Positions 17,277 through 27,821 of a stretch of DNA of 64,000 nt are shown here, one piece after another (the first letter of the stretch is position 1; each line of letters opens with the position of its first letter). The stretch is from NCBI RefSeq assembly GCF_025628965.1, contig NZ_JAOTEN010000003.1, forward strand, positions 62,001 through 126,000. Reading direction: 5' to 3'. The position numbers and the translations under genes were made by a program. Under the pieces are notes generated by a model. The model was not told the origin of the DNA and ran no database searches. It saw only the letters and a list, made by a program, of their open reading frames with translations. Source of the stretch: Chryseobacterium gilvum. Its GTDB lineage: Bacteria; Bacteroidota; Bacteroidia; Flavobacteriales; Weeksellaceae.

Positions 17277-18540
17277 ATTCAATTGCTTTTTCAAGCGAAA
17301 TTCCTCTTGAAGCTTTTAACAATATATTAGAAGAATCTATCGAATTCGATTTCAGATATTCAATCAGTTCAGATGTATTTTCAAACGAATTGGCAGAAGA
17401 GTTAACCTGTTTAAAATATTTTCCCACGGTAATAATCTGGTTAAAACCCAACTCTTGAGCAAGGTTAAGAATATTCTGGTGTTCTTGTCCGCTTTCTTCA
17501 CCCAATTCCAGCATGTCTCCGATAATAATGGCTTTTGAGCCATCAAATGTGACAAAGTTTTGGAGAGATGCAGCCATGGAACTCGGATTGGCATTATAGG
17601 TATCTAAAACAAGCGTTTTATGATCTTTAACCACAATTTGTGAACGCATGTTGGTAGGCGAATAATTGTTGATGGCACCTTTTATATTCTCAAAGTCAAT
17701 TCCGAAATGCAATCCAAAACTTGCGGCAGCACAAAGATTGGTAAAATTATAATCTCCAGTAAGCTGTGACAGCGCTTTTCCATCTTTATACTGTAATCCC
17801 ACACAATTTTCTTCCGAAAATAGTCTGAAAAAATAATCGGATTCGTCTTTTCCGAAGGTTATCTTATTTTCATAACCGGATGTTTTTTCCATCTGGATCT
17901 GATCATTCTCATTAATCAGAATAGTCTTATGGTTTATTTTAATATAATCATACAGCTCAGATTTACCTTTGATTACTCCTTCAAAACCGCCAAAACCTTC
18001 TAAATGGGCCTTTCCGAAGTTGGTAATATATCCGAAATCGGGTTTGGCAAGCGTACATAAAAATCCTATTTCTTTCTGATGATTGGCTCCCATTTCTATG
18101 ACGGCCATGTTATGTTCAGGTTTAATCGATAAGAGAGTTAGAGGCACACCAATATGATTATTGAGATTACCAGCAGTATATTGTACATTGTATTTTTGAG
18201 AAAGTACGGCATGGATCAATTCTTTTGTGGTCGTCTTACCATTGCTCCCGGTAAGCCCGATAACGGGAATTTTCAGCTGATCTCTGTGAAAAACTGCGAG
18301 ATTTTGTAAGAATTCTAACGTGGAGGGTACAAAAAATATATTGTGGTCTTTATTTTCAAAATCTTTCTGTTCTACAATGACCGCTAAAGCGCCATCAGAA
18401 ATAGCTTTTTCGGCAAAAATTGCTGCATTGAAATTATCGCCTGAAAATGCAAAGAAGATATCATTCTTTTCGATTGTTCTGCTGTCGATGGTTACCTTAT
18501 TTGACTTTAAAAATAATGGATAAAAATCTTCTGTATTCAT
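17269..18540 (-). CDS. murF: UDP-MurNAc-tripeptide:D-Ala-D-Ala ligase
   Basis: The 423-residue Mur ligase adds D-Ala-D-Ala to UDP-MurNAc-tripeptide, the last cytoplasmic peptide step of peptidoglycan synthesis. The ATP loop is GLTGSNGKTTTK (96-107). The central domain carries EMGANHQKEI and ITNFGKAHLEGFG, and the C-terminal domain LDTYNANPSSM, which is diagnostic of MurF rather than MurC/D/E. It lies downstream of gldJ on the same strand, but a terminator (18555-18582) separates them. It stands apart from the main mur/fts cluster. Confidence 0.94.
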   Translation of the reverse strand: MNTEDFYPLFLKSNKVTIDSRTIEKNDIFFAFSGDNFNAAIFAEKAISDGALAVIVEQKDFENKDHNIFFVPSTLEFLQNLAVFHRDQLKIPVIGLTGSNGKTTTKELIHAVLSQKYNVQYTAGNLNNHIGVPLTLLSIKPEHNMAVIEMGANHQKEIGFLCTLAKPDFGYITNFGKAHLEGFGGFEGVIKGKSELYDYIKINHKTILINENDQIQMEKTSGYENKITFGKDESDYFFRLFSEENCVGLQYKDGKALSQLTGDYNFTNLCAAASFGLHFGIDFENIKGAINNYSPTNMRSQIVVKDHKTLVLDTYNANPSSMAASLQNFVTFDGSKAIIIGDMLELGEESGQEHQNILNLAQELGFNQIITVGKYFKQVNSSANSFENTSELIEYLKSNSIDSSNILLKASRGISLEKAIEFI

Positions 18541-18554
18541 GGTTCAAAAATAAA

Positions 18555-18582
18555 AAAACCTTCCGGAAATCCGGAAGGTTTT
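18555..18582. terminator. gldJ terminator
   Basis: A 12-bp stem AAAACCTTCCGG/CCGGAAGGTTTT with a 4-nt loop has a run of T on the minus strand, placed between the gldJ stop and the murF start. Confidence 0.8.
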
Positions 18583-18602
18583 GTAAGTATTTTGATAAAT
18601 AT

Positions 18603-20204
18603 TTATCTTCTTGTTCTGCCCTTATCGCTTACTCTAGCATCTTGAGCAACACGGAATCCGATCCAACCATAACCAGAAGCCTGATTTTTGTATCTTCTCT
18701 GTCCCGGGTCTAGCCAATATGCAGAATCCTGCCAAGAACCACCTTTTACAACTCTGATATCATTAGACATTGCCGAAGTTCTGTCTTTTGTATCTTTCTG
18801 CATAATTACTCTTCCGTTTCCATCTACAATAAATCTCTTTGCAGGAGCATTGTACATGTTGTAAGAAGTTGCAGAGTCGCTTGCATTTCTGTAGTCAAGT
18901 GAAGACATTCTGTCACCGTCTCTATAATTTCTATAGTCAGCGATTGTCTCTCTTTCAAATTGACCAGGAAGGTTTTTAGCCAAAAGTCTTCCGTCTGCTA
19001 ACGTATCATATTTGATATTGCTTTCGTCTACCATTTTGTAAGTTCCGTCTCCGTTTCTTACGATAGCTTGAGGCATATTTCCTCTATAGTAGTTAAAATC
19101 GCTTGCGTCTTCATCAATGATTGGTCTGTAAACATCCGCAGTCCATTCAGCAACGTTTCCGAACATTCCGTAGATTCCGATATCATTTGACGGGAACTGT
19201 CTAACGTCTGCAGTTTGCGCTGCTCCGTCATTTTTCCAACCTGCAGGCCCAGAATAATCTCCTCTTCCTTGTTTGAAGTTTTCAAGGATCATTCCTCTGT
19301 TTTTACCTTTGGTTCCTCTTAGATCTTGTATTTCAGGTCTTTTACCTAAATAATTATTATACTCTCTGTTTTTTTCCATCCCAAGAGCTGCATATTCCCA
19401 TTCTACTTCTGTAGGAAGTCTGAATTTGGTCACCATCGCTGCATTAGGAGCTCTGTTTGCGGCAAGGAGTCTTTGGTTGGTTGTTTTCATACCACTCTTT
19501 TGCTGCATTCTTTGTTCGTTGATATATCCTTGCATTTCCGGATCATTCGATTTGAATTTATCCATATTGAATGCAGTTCCTCCCTGATTATTAGATTCGT
19601 TGATATACAAATCTTTGGCAATAATTCCGGCACTCATTAATGCTTTTTCGTTCGCTCTGTCGGTCAACCATTCACAGTATCTGTTGGCTTGCGTCCAGGA
19701 AACTCCTACTACAGGATAATAATCGTAGTTCTGATCTCTGAAGTACGTCTCATTAAGATCATTTCTAGATAATTTGTTATCCCATAACAAAGTGTCTGGT
19801 AATGCACCGTTGTAGATCTCCTTAAAACTAGGATCACTTGGAGGGAATACATACTTCAACCATGTAAGGTATTCGCGGTATTCGTAGTTAGTAATTTCTG
19901 TTTCACCGATAAAGAATGAACTTACCTGCATTCTGCGTGGCGAGTTATTCCAATCGTGCATTACATCATCTTTCACTAATCCCATCGTAAAAGTTCCACC
20001 TTCTACATATACCATTCCCGGCCACCCTTTCTGCTTTTGTTGCTTTCCTGCAAAAAACCAACCCTGTTTTTCGTTTGGTTTCCAGCCTGTCTTGCTGACA
20101 AACTTTTTAGTACCTCCACCACTGTTGGTACCTGAACCACCACAACTGGTTAATGCAAGTGTAGAACTTAATGCTATTAATGAAAACAACTTTAGTTTTT
20201 TCAT
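18603..20204 (-). CDS. gldJ: Gliding motility lipoprotein GldJ
   Basis: The 533-residue lipoprotein (lipobox ALTSC, Cys21) has a formylglycine-generating-enzyme/sulfatase-modifying fold, shown by MVYVEGGTFTMG, FRLPTEVEWEYAA, NVAEWTADVYRP, VVKGGSWQDSAYWLDP and YGWIGFRVAQD. This is the known architecture of GldJ, an essential part of the gliding/type IX secretion machinery at the outer membrane, where the fold is not used as an enzyme. It is divergent from porU and porV, which also belong to T9SS. That grouping supports the call over its paralogue GldK. Confidence 0.92.
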   Translation of the reverse strand: MKKLKLFSLIALSSTLALTSCGGSGTNSGGGTKKFVSKTGWKPNEKQGWFFAGKQQKQKGWPGMVYVEGGTFTMGLVKDDVMHDWNNSPRRMQVSSFFIGETEITNYEYREYLTWLKYVFPPSDPSFKEIYNGALPDTLLWDNKLSRNDLNETYFRDQNYDYYPVVGVSWTQANRYCEWLTDRANEKALMSAGIIAKDLYINESNNQGGTAFNMDKFKSNDPEMQGYINEQRMQQKSGMKTTNQRLLAANRAPNAAMVTKFRLPTEVEWEYAALGMEKNREYNNYLGKRPEIQDLRGTKGKNRGMILENFKQGRGDYSGPAGWKNDGAAQTADVRQFPSNDIGIYGMFGNVAEWTADVYRPIIDEDASDFNYYRGNMPQAIVRNGDGTYKMVDESNIKYDTLADGRLLAKNLPGQFERETIADYRNYRDGDRMSSLDYRNASDSATSYNMYNAPAKRFIVDGNGRVIMQKDTKDRTSAMSNDIRVVKGGSWQDSAYWLDPGQRRYKNQASGYGWIGFRVAQDARVSDKGRTRR

Positions 20205-20368
20205 AGTCGATATAAATATTATTCAAAGTACAAAGAAAAAATAAATTATTCAATAAATCAAGTAAAGATTTGATTTTTTTGAAAAACGTTAACAAATTAA
20301 TTTTATTGTATTACAATTTAATTATAATTTTTCATTTATTTTGTAATTTAGCAATTTCAAATACAAAC

Positions 20369-23300
20369 ATGAGACTGAAAATTACTTTACTATTCTTATT
20401 TGCTTTTGTATCAACGATTTGGGCTCAAAGAACTTCCATACAATGGGAAGGCTCTAAAACTGAGGATTTCGGCGATACAAAAAGGATTTTACCTAATTTT
20501 AAAAATGAGGGTTTTTCTTACAGCCAAAATAACATTTTTATTGTTAACAAACAAAAAATTGGTGAAAACCAGCTGAAAGTTTCAAATCTTGTTTGGGAAG
20601 CGGTTTCTGGTAAAGATTTGTATGAAATCAGTAAAGAACTTTTACCGGATTATGATATTGCAGATATTAATTATTACTATCTGGAAGGGCAAAAATATGC
20701 CAATATAAGTGTTGCTCTGTTTAAAAATGTGAAAGGGAAAGTTTTGAGGTTGTCATCTTTTGATGTATCTGAAAGCAATTCATCCGCAAACTTCAATGTC
20801 AGTAAGGTTGGGACAACCACAAATCCTCTTTCCTCAGGAGGTTTTTATAAAATCCGGGTTGATAAATCCGGTGTTTTCAAAATTACCGCCCAGTTTTTAA
20901 GAGATATAGGGATTAACCCTTCTAATGTTAACCCAAAAAATTTCAGAATTTATGGAAACGGAGGGATCATGCTTCCGGAATACAACCAGGATGTAAAATA
21001 CAGTGCGCTTCAGGAAAATGCAATTCAGGTAGTGGGTGAAGATGACGGTATTTGGCAGGATTCTGACTATGCATTATTCTATGCTCAAGGCCCGAACGGA
21101 TATAATCTGTATGATGCCGGAAACGGAAACGGCTTTAAAAGAGTAGATACAAGAAATGACCGCGCCAATAATCTTAAAAATATCTACGAAGATTATGCGT
21201 ATTATTATATTAATTATGACAAAGGCTTAGGAAAAAGGATACAGCCGGTTGATATCAACTTACCGGCAAATCTGATTACACGGTACGACAATTATCAGGT
21301 TATCAACAATGATCAGAAAAATCTTTTAAAAGTAGGAAGAATATGGGTAGAAGATCAGCCTTTTTCTACCAATAAAACAATCAGTTTTACTACAAACTCT
21401 CCTATTCAGGGTTCAGATGTGATAAAATACAGAACTCAGGTGATTGGGTATAAAGCACAGCAGAATACATTGGGCTTCAATATTAACAATCAAAATCCCC
21501 TCACATTCTCTGTACCTCCCAATGCAAGTAATTATGTATACGATTTCTTTCCGTTACGATACGACGGAACGATTACCAATGCGAGCGGAACTCAGATATC
21601 AATAAATTACACCCCAAATATCTCTACAAACCCCAACGGAGCTTTTTATCTGGATTATGTAGAAGTACAATATAAGGAAGATTTAAAATTCAACGGTACC
21701 CAGATGAATTTCAGGGATTTTTCTCTGCAAAGTGGCAGCAATACCAACTACGGATTCAGCATTTCCAATGCAGCCAATATTGAGCAGGTTTGGGATGTTA
21801 CGGATATCACGAATGCCAATAGAAGAGTCAACAAATCAGGAGGAAGCGGAGCTTTTAATTTTGCTTACACAACCTCTAACCCGAATTTCAACAATGAATT
21901 TGTAGCTTTCAGGGCAGATGCAGCCTATTCTCCGCAGTTTGTGGAAAAAATCGCGAATCAGAATCTTTCTGCGTTGCAAAATGTAGATTACCTGATTATC
22001 ACCTCTCCGGAAATGATGGCTCAGGCACAGCGATTAGCCACTTATCATCAGACGAAGAACAATTACAATGTACAGATTGTAGATGCTACCAAAATTTATA
22101 ATGAATTTGGCAGCGGAAGCAGAGATTTAACGGCAATCAGGGATTTCGTCACTAAACTTAATACTCCACTGGGAAGTTTGAAATATGTATTTATATTAGG
22201 TGATACTTCATTCGATTATAAAAACAGGGTTTCAAACAATAACAATATAGTGTCGAGCTATGAGAGTGAAGATTCGGCAGACTTTATCAGTTCGTTTGTT
22301 ACAGATGATTACATTGTCATGACCAAACCTCAGACAACATCATTTATTACCAACAACCTTCCGGATCTGCCTGTCGGAAGAATCCCGGCAACCAATTCCA
22401 CGGAAGCCGCCAATATGATAGATAAAACATTGGCATACTATAATTCTTTACCGGGACAATCAACACCGTTCGGAGAATGGAGGATGAAGCTTGATTTTGT
22501 AGTTGATGATGATAATGATGGTGGAACTCCGTTTCATACAATCATGAATAATACATTGGCAAGCACTTTTGAAATTGCAGGAAACCCCAATCTTAAAGAA
22601 TATAACCTTAGAAAATTGTACTTAGATGCCTTTCAGGCACAAAGTACTTCCGGTGGACAACGATACCCGCAGGTAAATCAGGCCATCTCCAACGATATGG
22701 GGAACAGCCTTTATCTGTTTTATTTGGGACATGGCGGGATCAACGGCTGGTCACAGGAAAGGGTTTTTACGCTTGATGAAATTCAGAACGCCAATAACTT
22801 CTCTAATGTATACAGCAGATTTCCGTTTGTATCTACCATAACCTGTGAATTTACTTTATGGGATGAGCCGGGAACCGCTTCTGCAGGAGAACAGCTGATA
22901 AAATTAAAACAAGGCGGCGCAGCGGCGATGATTACCTCAAGCCGTGCTGTTGGCGTAGGATACGGACTTGATTTCACCAATCTTTTTACCCAGGATATAT
23001 TCAAGTTGGTAAACGATGATTTTGAAACGCTTGGAAATGCGCATCTTAATGCTAAAAAACAAAGAGGAGGTGATTCAAACCATTTAAAAGTAAACTTTCT
23101 GGGAGATCCTGCCATGAAAATGAGCAGGCCAAAAAGGCTCCTGGTTATTGATAACATTGAAACTCCTGTTCCTGGTCTGATCAGAGGGCTGGATTTTGTA
23201 AAAGTGAAAGGCCGTGTTACCAATCCCAACGGAACAACCAATACAACATTCAACGGAAGAGTGGTTATCAATATTTTTGATAAAAAATTCAATAAAAATA

Positions 23301-24262
23301 CCTTAAACAACGACGGCAACCTTACTCCAATACTGAATTATTCTGAAGAGGGAAGCGCTATCGTTAAAGCATCCGGAACTGCAGTAAACGGCGTATTTAC
23401 CGTTGAATTTTATGTTCCGAAAGACATCAATTATGCAGTAGGAACCGGAAGAATACTGGGTTATGCTGATAATAAATCGATTGATGTATTTAATAACCAA
23501 GCGGTACAGGTAGGCGATATCAATCCAAATGGAATTAATGATAACGAACCTCCGAAAATTAAGCTATATATGAATAATACCAATTTCGCAGACGGCGGAA
23601 TTACCGATCAGAATCCTATGCTTTTAGCCTGTGTTACAGATGATACAGGAATAAATTCTACAGGTTCTGGTATTGGTCACGATATTACTGTATATTTGGA
23701 CGGACAAATTATTAATACCGTGGTTTTGAATGATTTCTTCGCTTCAGGAGAAGGAAACGGATGTTTAAGCCCGAGTCTTGCAGATTATCAGAAAGGAAAT
23801 GTAACGTATCCATTCAGAAATTTAGCATTGGGACAACATCAGTTAACATTTAAAGTTTGGGACATAAACAATAATTCTTCCACTGCTACGTTAAACTTTG
23901 AAGTTAAGGACGAAGCTAATCAGCACCTGGTTATCAACAGACCGCTGAACTGGCCAAACCCTTTTACCAATAAGACGTATATTCATTTTGAGCACAATTG
24001 TGATGATATTTTAGATGTCAATGTTCAGATCTATACCATAACCGGTAAACTGGTAAGAACATTGTCTCAGGCAGTAGTTGCAGAACCATTTTTACAGGGA
24101 TTCAGAACGCCCCGTCAAGCGATCGAATGGGACGGAAAAGATGATTTTGGGGACACAGTAGCAAAAGGTACGTATATTTTTAAGATATTTGCAAAAAGCC
24201 AGAATCAAGAAAAATGCAAAGGAAGTGCTACAGCTGTAGAAAAAATGGTACTTTTGAAATAA
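20369..24262 (+). CDS. porU: Type IX secretion system sortase PorU
   Basis: The 1297-residue protein begins with a signal peptide (MRLKITLLFLFAFVSTIWAQ). It has a C25 gingipain-like peptidase domain in its middle, with the catalytic His in YLGHGGINGW (about residue 786) and Cys in STITCEFTLWDEPG (about residue 826). PorU removes the C-terminal signal of T9SS cargo at the cell surface and links cargo to lipid. The C-terminus (NWPNPFTNKTYIHF to GTYIFKIFAKS) is a FlgD-like/T9SS-type sandwich. I chose 20369 because the signal peptide starts there. The in-frame ATG at 20270 would add 33 residues inside the gldJ promoter region. porV follows. Confidence 0.94.
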   Translation: MRLKITLLFLFAFVSTIWAQRTSIQWEGSKTEDFGDTKRILPNFKNEGFSYSQNNIFIVNKQKIGENQLKVSNLVWEAVSGKDLYEISKELLPDYDIADINYYYLEGQKYANISVALFKNVKGKVLRLSSFDVSESNSSANFNVSKVGTTTNPLSSGGFYKIRVDKSGVFKITAQFLRDIGINPSNVNPKNFRIYGNGGIMLPEYNQDVKYSALQENAIQVVGEDDGIWQDSDYALFYAQGPNGYNLYDAGNGNGFKRVDTRNDRANNLKNIYEDYAYYYINYDKGLGKRIQPVDINLPANLITRYDNYQVINNDQKNLLKVGRIWVEDQPFSTNKTISFTTNSPIQGSDVIKYRTQVIGYKAQQNTLGFNINNQNPLTFSVPPNASNYVYDFFPLRYDGTITNASGTQISINYTPNISTNPNGAFYLDYVEVQYKEDLKFNGTQMNFRDFSLQSGSNTNYGFSISNAANIEQVWDVTDITNANRRVNKSGGSGAFNFAYTTSNPNFNNEFVAFRADAAYSPQFVEKIANQNLSALQNVDYLIITSPEMMAQAQRLATYHQTKNNYNVQIVDATKIYNEFGSGSRDLTAIRDFVTKLNTPLGSLKYVFILGDTSFDYKNRVSNNNNIVSSYESEDSADFISSFVTDDYIVMTKPQTTSFITNNLPDLPVGRIPATNSTEAANMIDKTLAYYNSLPGQSTPFGEWRMKLDFVVDDDNDGGTPFHTIMNNTLASTFEIAGNPNLKEYNLRKLYLDAFQAQSTSGGQRYPQVNQAISNDMGNSLYLFYLGHGGINGWSQERVFTLDEIQNANNFSNVYSRFPFVSTITCEFTLWDEPGTASAGEQLIKLKQGGAAAMITSSRAVGVGYGLDFTNLFTQDIFKLVNDDFETLGNAHLNAKKQRGGDSNHLKVNFLGDPAMKMSRPKRLLVIDNIETPVPGLIRGLDFVKVKGRVTNPNGTTNTTFNGRVVINIFDKKFNKNTLNNDGNLTPILNYSEEGSAIVKASGTAVNGVFTVEFYVPKDINYAVGTGRILGYADNKSIDVFNNQAVQVGDINPNGINDNEPPKIKLYMNNTNFADGGITDQNPMLLACVTDDTGINSTGSGIGHDITVYLDGQIINTVVLNDFFASGEGNGCLSPSLADYQKGNVTYPFRNLALGQHQLTFKVWDINNNSSTATLNFEVKDEANQHLVINRPLNWPNPFTNKTYIHFEHNCDDILDVNVQIYTITGKLVRTLSQAVVAEPFLQGFRTPRQAIEWDGKDDFGDTVAKGTYIFKIFAKSQNQEKCKGSATAVEKMVLLK

Positions 24263-24320
24263 ATAGATACATAAAGAATACAATTAATAAAAAACTGATA
24301 ATATATTAAAGACAACATAT

Positions 24321-25484
24321 ATGAATTTAACTACTAAACTGCTTTTAGGGATTGGTTTGAGTGCTGGTTTTATTGCCTCTGCACAAGATTTAAGTCTGAT
24401 AAGACCCGTATTAACCGGAGCTCCATTCCTGAGAATTGCACCTGATGCAAGAGCCGGAGGTATGGGAGATCAGGGGGTGGTTACTTCCCCGGATGCTTTC
24501 TCACAGTTCTGGAATGCAGCAAAATATCCTTTTAGCAGAACAAGCTCTTCTGTAGGGGTAAACTATACACCTTACATGGGCAAACTTACCAATGATGTAT
24601 TTTTACTCTATGGAGCTTTTCATAAATTTTTAGGACAGGAAGAAAGATCCACAATTTCTGCAAGTATCTATTATTTCAACATGGGTGAGGTAGATCTTAC
24701 ACAGTTGGTAGGTAATGAAGTTGCTTCTTTAGGTACCTCAAAACCAAATGAATTCTCCCTTGACGTTGCATACGGTCTGAAACTTTCCGATTCTTATTCA
24801 ATGGCAGTTACCGGTAGATTTATCCGTTCAGATTTAGCCGGAGGATTCAACACAGATACTACTTTAAAGCCAGCCAACTCATTTGCAGTTGACGTTTCAG
24901 CATATTATACATCACCAAAATTCTCAAGTTTTGGAGGATATGACGGTAAATTAAATGCAGGTCTTGCTATTCAGAACTTAGGCCCGAAATTAGACTATAC
25001 CGGAAATGAAGAATCAAGATCTTATCTTCCTACCATGGCAAGATTAGGAATTGGATATGACATGTATCTGGATGATGTGAACAGAGTGGGGCTTTCTGTA
25101 GAAGGTTCTAAGATTCTGGTTCCGGGATCAGAGCTTGTAGGTACGGATCCTAACACAAGACAACCTGTATATGCAATTCCAAACGTAGGACCTATCGCAG
25201 GAATCGGAAAATCATTCAAAAACCCTAATTCTATTATGTACAGTGGTGCATTAGAATATTCTTACGACAATGCATTTGCAGTAAGAGGAGGATATTTCCA
25301 TGAAAGTGAAGAGCAGGGAGCTAGACAATTTGCCACCGCAGGTATTGGTTTAAAATACCGTTCTTTTGGTCTTGATATTTCTTATCTGATTAACATGTCT
25401 AAAATTAATACCGCTTTAGATAACACCTTACGTTTCGGGCTTACCTGGAATATCGGTGATGAAACTTCTAATGTGGATAATTAA
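24321..25484 (+). CDS. porV: Type IX secretion outer-membrane protein PorV
   Basis: The 387-residue FadL-like barrel has a signal peptide (ending FIASAQ). The segment PFLRIAPDARAGGMGDQGVVTSPDAFSQFWNAA is the PorV/PorQ hallmark. PorV accepts folded cargo from the SprA translocon and hands it to the PorU sortase in the attachment complex. It sits 58 bp after porU in the same direction, the arrangement known from other flavobacteria, and ends at a terminator. Confidence 0.94.
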   Translation: MNLTTKLLLGIGLSAGFIASAQDLSLIRPVLTGAPFLRIAPDARAGGMGDQGVVTSPDAFSQFWNAAKYPFSRTSSSVGVNYTPYMGKLTNDVFLLYGAFHKFLGQEERSTISASIYYFNMGEVDLTQLVGNEVASLGTSKPNEFSLDVAYGLKLSDSYSMAVTGRFIRSDLAGGFNTDTTLKPANSFAVDVSAYYTSPKFSSFGGYDGKLNAGLAIQNLGPKLDYTGNEESRSYLPTMARLGIGYDMYLDDVNRVGLSVEGSKILVPGSELVGTDPNTRQPVYAIPNVGPIAGIGKSFKNPNSIMYSGALEYSYDNAFAVRGGYFHESEEQGARQFATAGIGLKYRSFGLDISYLINMSKINTALDNTLRFGLTWNIGDETSNVDN

Positions 25485-25509
25485 AAAACAACTTATAAAA
25501 TTTTATAAA

Positions 25510-25537
25510 AGTCTCATATTTATGAGGCTTTTTTTAT
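25510..25537 (+). terminator. porU-porV terminator
   Basis: The stem AGTCTCATA (25510-25518) pairs with TATGAGGCT (25521-25529, one G-T pair) and is followed by eight T. Confidence 0.75.
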
Positions 25538-25547
25538 TTTCTATAAT

Positions 25548-25555
25548 TAATTTTG
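25548..25555 (+). promoter_or_regulatory. -7 box 4 nt before the FUSC gene ATG
   Basis: TAATTTTG fits TAnnTTTG, and TACC separates it from the ATG at 25560. This places the expected transcription start on or beside the start codon. Confidence 0.5.
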
Positions 25556-25559
25556 TACC

Positions 25560-27821
25560 ATGAACTATTCTGCGGAGCTTAAAAAATTTGTAACCAGCCA
25601 ATATGTATATTCTTCGATAAGAATTACATTGGCAACGGTACTCCCCTGTTTGGTTCTCGCCCACTTCGGAATATTAAAAGAGTATTTCCTTTTTCCTTTA
25701 GGAACCAGCTTTGTAGCCTTGACAGATCAGCCGGGGCCATTTATCAGACGAAGAAATTCACTCATATTAGCTATTTTCTGTTTTATCCTGGTTGCCTTAA
25801 TTGCAAGTTTAGTCAAAGGGATTTTCCTTCTGGTTCTATTGGAGATCATTGCTTTCGGAATGTTTTTTTCGTTAATCGGCGTGTACGGACAGAGATTAGC
25901 CGCAGTCGGCTCATTATCCTTAGTCGTTTTAGCAATCTTTATTGACGGGCATCTTACCGGAGCCAATATTTTTAAAAGTTTATTGATTTTTGCAGGCGGG
26001 TGCATTTGGTTTTTATTGATTTTCCTTATTGTCACCACGATACAACCCTACAAACTGGCAAGTCAGATGATCGGTGAAAATTACCTTCAGCTTGCCGAAT
26101 TTCTTAAAATCAAAGCCAATTTTTATCAGAAAAATCCCGATTTCGACAGACTGAATATCCAGGTCATTGCCAAACAGGTAGAAATTAAAAATCTTCAGGA
26201 AGAAACCCGGGAAACCGTATTTAAAACCAGGGTGATTGTCAATGAGTCTACTACACTCAGCAGATTATTAATGCTGATGTTTCTGAATTCCTTAGATCTT
26301 CACGAAAAACTGATGACTTCTGAAAGTGACTACAAAAAGCTCCAGAAAAGTTTTGAAGACACCTCCATTCTGGTCAATATACATGATTATCTCAATATCC
26401 TGTCTGAAGAAATTACCAATATCGGGATCTCTCTTCAGAGCAGCACCAGAGCAAGGCCTGTTTATAATCTGGAAGCCCAGTCACAGGATCTGAATTCCCA
26501 TTATTTTGAATTGCGGAATAAAATCATGACTCCCGATAATCTTGAAGATTTTATGATCTTGCGTCAAATCATGATGCGCATCAACGAAATTACAAAAGAG
26601 ATCAATGAAATATATAAGGTTTTTTCGCAGAACGTAAAATTGGCAAAAAGCCTTTCTACAGGATTAGATCTGAAAAAGTTTTTACCCAGTCAGGAAAAAA
26701 TCAATTTTAAAGTTTTAAAAAGCAACATTTCGTTTACCTCATCTCATTTTCGCCATGCAATCAGAATTACCATTGCTTTGCTGTTGGGTTACTTGGTTTC
26801 AAGACTACCTTTTTTGGTCATCGGACATGCGTACTGGATTTTAATAACTATAGTAGCGATTTTAAAACCCGCCTACTCTATCACCAAGCAGCGAAACTTG
26901 CTGCGTTTCTACGGTACCGTTGTGGGAGCTGTAGTGGCTTACATTATTTTATATTTTATCAATATCAATGCAATTCTTTTTTCGATTTTATTGATAAGCA
27001 TGATCCTGTGTTTTAGTTTATTAAAAGGCAGATACTTTTGGGCAGTATTATTTATGACGATGTATGTTTTTCTGAGTTTTAATTTTTTAAATCCCGGAAA
27101 AATCAATATTATTTTCAAAGACCGTATTATAGACACCTTTATTGCAGGAATTATTGCTTTTATCGTTTCCTATATTGTGCTTCCGGTTTGGGAACACACA
27201 CAGAATTTAAGTCTGATGAGAAAATCTGCAGAAAGTAACCTTACGTATTTTCACAGTGTCATGTCAAAATTCCTGAATGAAGATTTTGACCTCGAAGAAT
27301 ATAAGGTAAAACGTAAAAACGCGATTATCTCATTAGCCAACCTCTCGGATAATTTCCAGAGAATGATTTCGGACCCCAAAAACCAACGTAAAAAACTCGA
27401 AGTTGTACATCAGTTTGTGGCAACATCCCATCTGATTACGGCGTATACGGCCTCCCTTTCGCAATATTCTCAAAACGATGAAAAATACCCTGAAATTGAT
27501 TCTGAAAACTGGACTAAAAAAATAGAAGCCGAAATGAATCAGGTTTCTGCCTTACTGAATAATGAAAAAATTACTGAAAATTTAAAAATGGACAGCCGTC
27601 TGGAACCCGAAGATTCGTCCGTTGAAGATTTGCTGATCAAAAGAAAAAATGAGCTTTTGGAAAATGAATCGTATGACCGAAGAGATCCGAATAAAATTTC
27701 CCATTTAACGCAGCTGAAAAATATTCATGATGTACTGGAATTGATTTATGATGTGGCAAAAGAACAGAGAAAGGTCATCGAAAAGTATAAAAACGAAGAA
27801 CTTACTCTTCCACAATCGTAA
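25560..27821 (+). CDS. FUSC-family (YccS/YhfK-like) membrane protein
   Basis: The 753-residue protein has two blocks of transmembrane helices (about 15-160 and 395-545) separated by a long cytoplasmic helical region, plus a helical C-terminal domain. This repeat layout and motifs such as SIRITLATVLPCLV and RHAIRITIALLLGYLVS define the FUSC superfamily, which includes aromatic-acid exporters (AaeB) and YccS/YhfK. The substrate is unknown. Its 3' end overlaps the converging PPTase gene by 20 nt. The start is supported by a -7 box 4 nt upstream. Confidence 0.85.
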   Translation: MNYSAELKKFVTSQYVYSSIRITLATVLPCLVLAHFGILKEYFLFPLGTSFVALTDQPGPFIRRRNSLILAIFCFILVALIASLVKGIFLLVLLEIIAFGMFFSLIGVYGQRLAAVGSLSLVVLAIFIDGHLTGANIFKSLLIFAGGCIWFLLIFLIVTTIQPYKLASQMIGENYLQLAEFLKIKANFYQKNPDFDRLNIQVIAKQVEIKNLQEETRETVFKTRVIVNESTTLSRLLMLMFLNSLDLHEKLMTSESDYKKLQKSFEDTSILVNIHDYLNILSEEITNIGISLQSSTRARPVYNLEAQSQDLNSHYFELRNKIMTPDNLEDFMILRQIMMRINEITKEINEIYKVFSQNVKLAKSLSTGLDLKKFLPSQEKINFKVLKSNISFTSSHFRHAIRITIALLLGYLVSRLPFLVIGHAYWILITIVAILKPAYSITKQRNLLRFYGTVVGAVVAYIILYFININAILFSILLISMILCFSLLKGRYFWAVLFMTMYVFLSFNFLNPGKINIIFKDRIIDTFIAGIIAFIVSYIVLPVWEHTQNLSLMRKSAESNLTYFHSVMSKFLNEDFDLEEYKVKRKNAIISLANLSDNFQRMISDPKNQRKKLEVVHQFVATSHLITAYTASLSQYSQNDEKYPEIDSENWTKKIEAEMNQVSALLNNEKITENLKMDSRLEPEDSSVEDLLIKRKNELLENESYDRRDPNKISHLTQLKNIHDVLELIYDVAKEQRKVIEKYKNEELTLPQS

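Noticed and set aside
22783..23319. 178-residue minus-strand ORF inside porU
   Set aside because: It is a shadow of the porU reading frame, Ser/Pro/Phe-rich as expected for antisense translation, with no independent support.
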